Source: Methanobacteriota archaeon
GTDB taxonomy: Archaea; Halobacteriota; Methanosarcinia; Methanosarcinales; Methanoperedenaceae
DNA length: 6,230 nt
Direction: 5' to 3'
Assembly (NCBI GenBank): GCA_018899795.1
Contig: JAHIHJ010000031.1
Coordinates: forward strand, 1-6,230
Of this stretch, positions 5,707-6,230 are shown in pieces (position 1 is the stretch's first letter; the number at the start of each line of letters is the position of its first letter). The notes under the pieces are model-generated. The model was given only the letters and a program-made list of their open reading frames with translations, searched no databases and had not been told where the DNA came from. Both the position numbers and the translations under genes were made by a program.

Positions 5707-6230
5707 TTAATAGTAAAAATGGATGGAACTTTTCATTGAAGGAAACATTTTCAGAATTCTCTGCAGAATGTTTCTAAATTCTTCTATTAGTGATTCGTAG
5801 AACCCTGGCGTGTCAGAAGTATTTTTAGAATTTTCGGTAGGGGCGATATGAACTTCTGTGGGAGCAGGCTTTGCAAATGTTATTTCTACCTGATTGGAAA
5901 TGCCGGAGCCTGTATCAGCCTGCGATTCCGTTTCGCCATCAAATTTTGACCAGTATTCTTTGAATCCAAACCTTGCATAAGGCAAGGAGATATTATCAGA
6001 GATATCATTTAGTTTTAATATATAGCTGTTGTTGTAAAATTCAGCTGGCTGTAAGACGGTGCTGAAGTTCAATTCTCCGCCCACGATCTCCATACCAGGA
6101 AGAATAGAATCATGTACTCTCACCAGCGCTGCCCTGCTTCCGTTGTTTTTCACGCTTATATTTACTGTAACATTCCCGGGTTCTCTTACCTCTGTCTTAT
6201 CAACGGTCTTTGTTACAATAATTTCAGAAG
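5707..6230 (-). CDS. Ig/DUF11-like surface protein, C-terminal part (5' end outside window)
   Basis: The frame is open to the window edge, giving 173 visible residues, so the GTG at 6153 is internal. The fragment begins with a beta-sandwich repeat of DUF11/CARDB style: VTKTVDKTEVREPGNVTVNI, then VKNNGS, then HDSILPGMEIVGGELNFSTVLQPAEFYNNSYILKL, the usual order of strand, NNGS turn, D-x-LPxG and LxPxExY. Seven N-glycosylation sequons support an extracellular place. A linker rich in T, S and P leads to DTPGF and then a helix with hydrophobic residues spaced every three to four (FYESLIEEFRNILQRILKMF). No transmembrane anchor follows and the protein stops at IHFYY. It is first in the visible operon, 74 bp before the pilins, so an adhesin or pilus-associated surface protein is an inference. 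Confidence 0.7.
   Translation of the reverse strand, partial: SEIIVTKTVDKTEVREPGNVTVNISVKNNGSRAALVRVHDSILPGMEIVGGELNFSTVLQPAEFYNNSYILKLNDISDNISLPYARFGFKEYWSKFDGETESQADTGSGISNQVEITFAKPAPTEVHIAPTENSKNTSDTPGFYESLIEEFRNILQRILKMFPSMKSSIHFYY

Noticed and set aside
5707..6153. Complete 148-residue gene starting at GTG 6153
   Set aside because: The frame stays open upstream to the window edge, and the upstream residues complete a DUF11-like strand pattern, so the gene is truncated by the window.

Overview
This window looks like archaeal DNA, most plausibly from a methanogen or ANME relative in the Methanosarcinales. No marker gene fixes the taxon, so that is an inference. It rests on the archaeal type of the secretion ATPase and pilins, the abundance of N-glycosylation sequons in the extracellular proteins, a BRE/TATA-like promoter, and an AT-rich intergenic region with short 10-bp-period repeats. 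There is no tRNA, rRNA, CRISPR array or intact transposase.

Left part (1-443): a small plus-strand gene for a 116-residue protein with a zinc-ribbon and one C-terminal membrane helix, function unknown. It is preceded by a BRE/TATA-like element and a perfect operator-like palindrome at 33-52.

Middle (444-1098): about 655 bp between convergent transcription units with no intact gene. It holds a long imperfect inverted repeat built from an 8-mer repeated at about 10-bp spacing (639-712), a 9-bp inverted repeat (842-898), a short degenerate coding fragment vaguely like the tail of a MNT-type nucleotidyltransferase (902-1000), and a threefold 10-bp direct repeat (1021-1050).

Right part (1099-6230, all minus strand, read from right to left): a compact non-archaellum type IV pilus operon. 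The order is the C-terminal part of an Ig/DUF11-like surface protein (cut by the window edge), pilin-like protein 1 (256 aa), pilin-like protein 2 (about 215 aa), a FlaI/TadA-type assembly ATPase (511 aa) and two separate single-domain TadC/FlaJ-like membrane platform proteins (282 and 259 aa). From the ATPase onward the genes are joined by ATGA stop/start overlaps, which indicates translational coupling. In the expected mechanism, the ATPase drives the two-subunit membrane platform, which extrudes processed, glycosylated pilins, and the DUF11-like protein would be a surface partner. No prepilin peptidase is present here, so processing would be done by an enzyme encoded elsewhere. The most notable points are the split platform protein, the out-of-frame ATGA at the pilin-pilin junction (one extra A would put it in frame), the PGF-plus-amphipathic-helix end of the surface protein, and the 10-bp-phased repeats.
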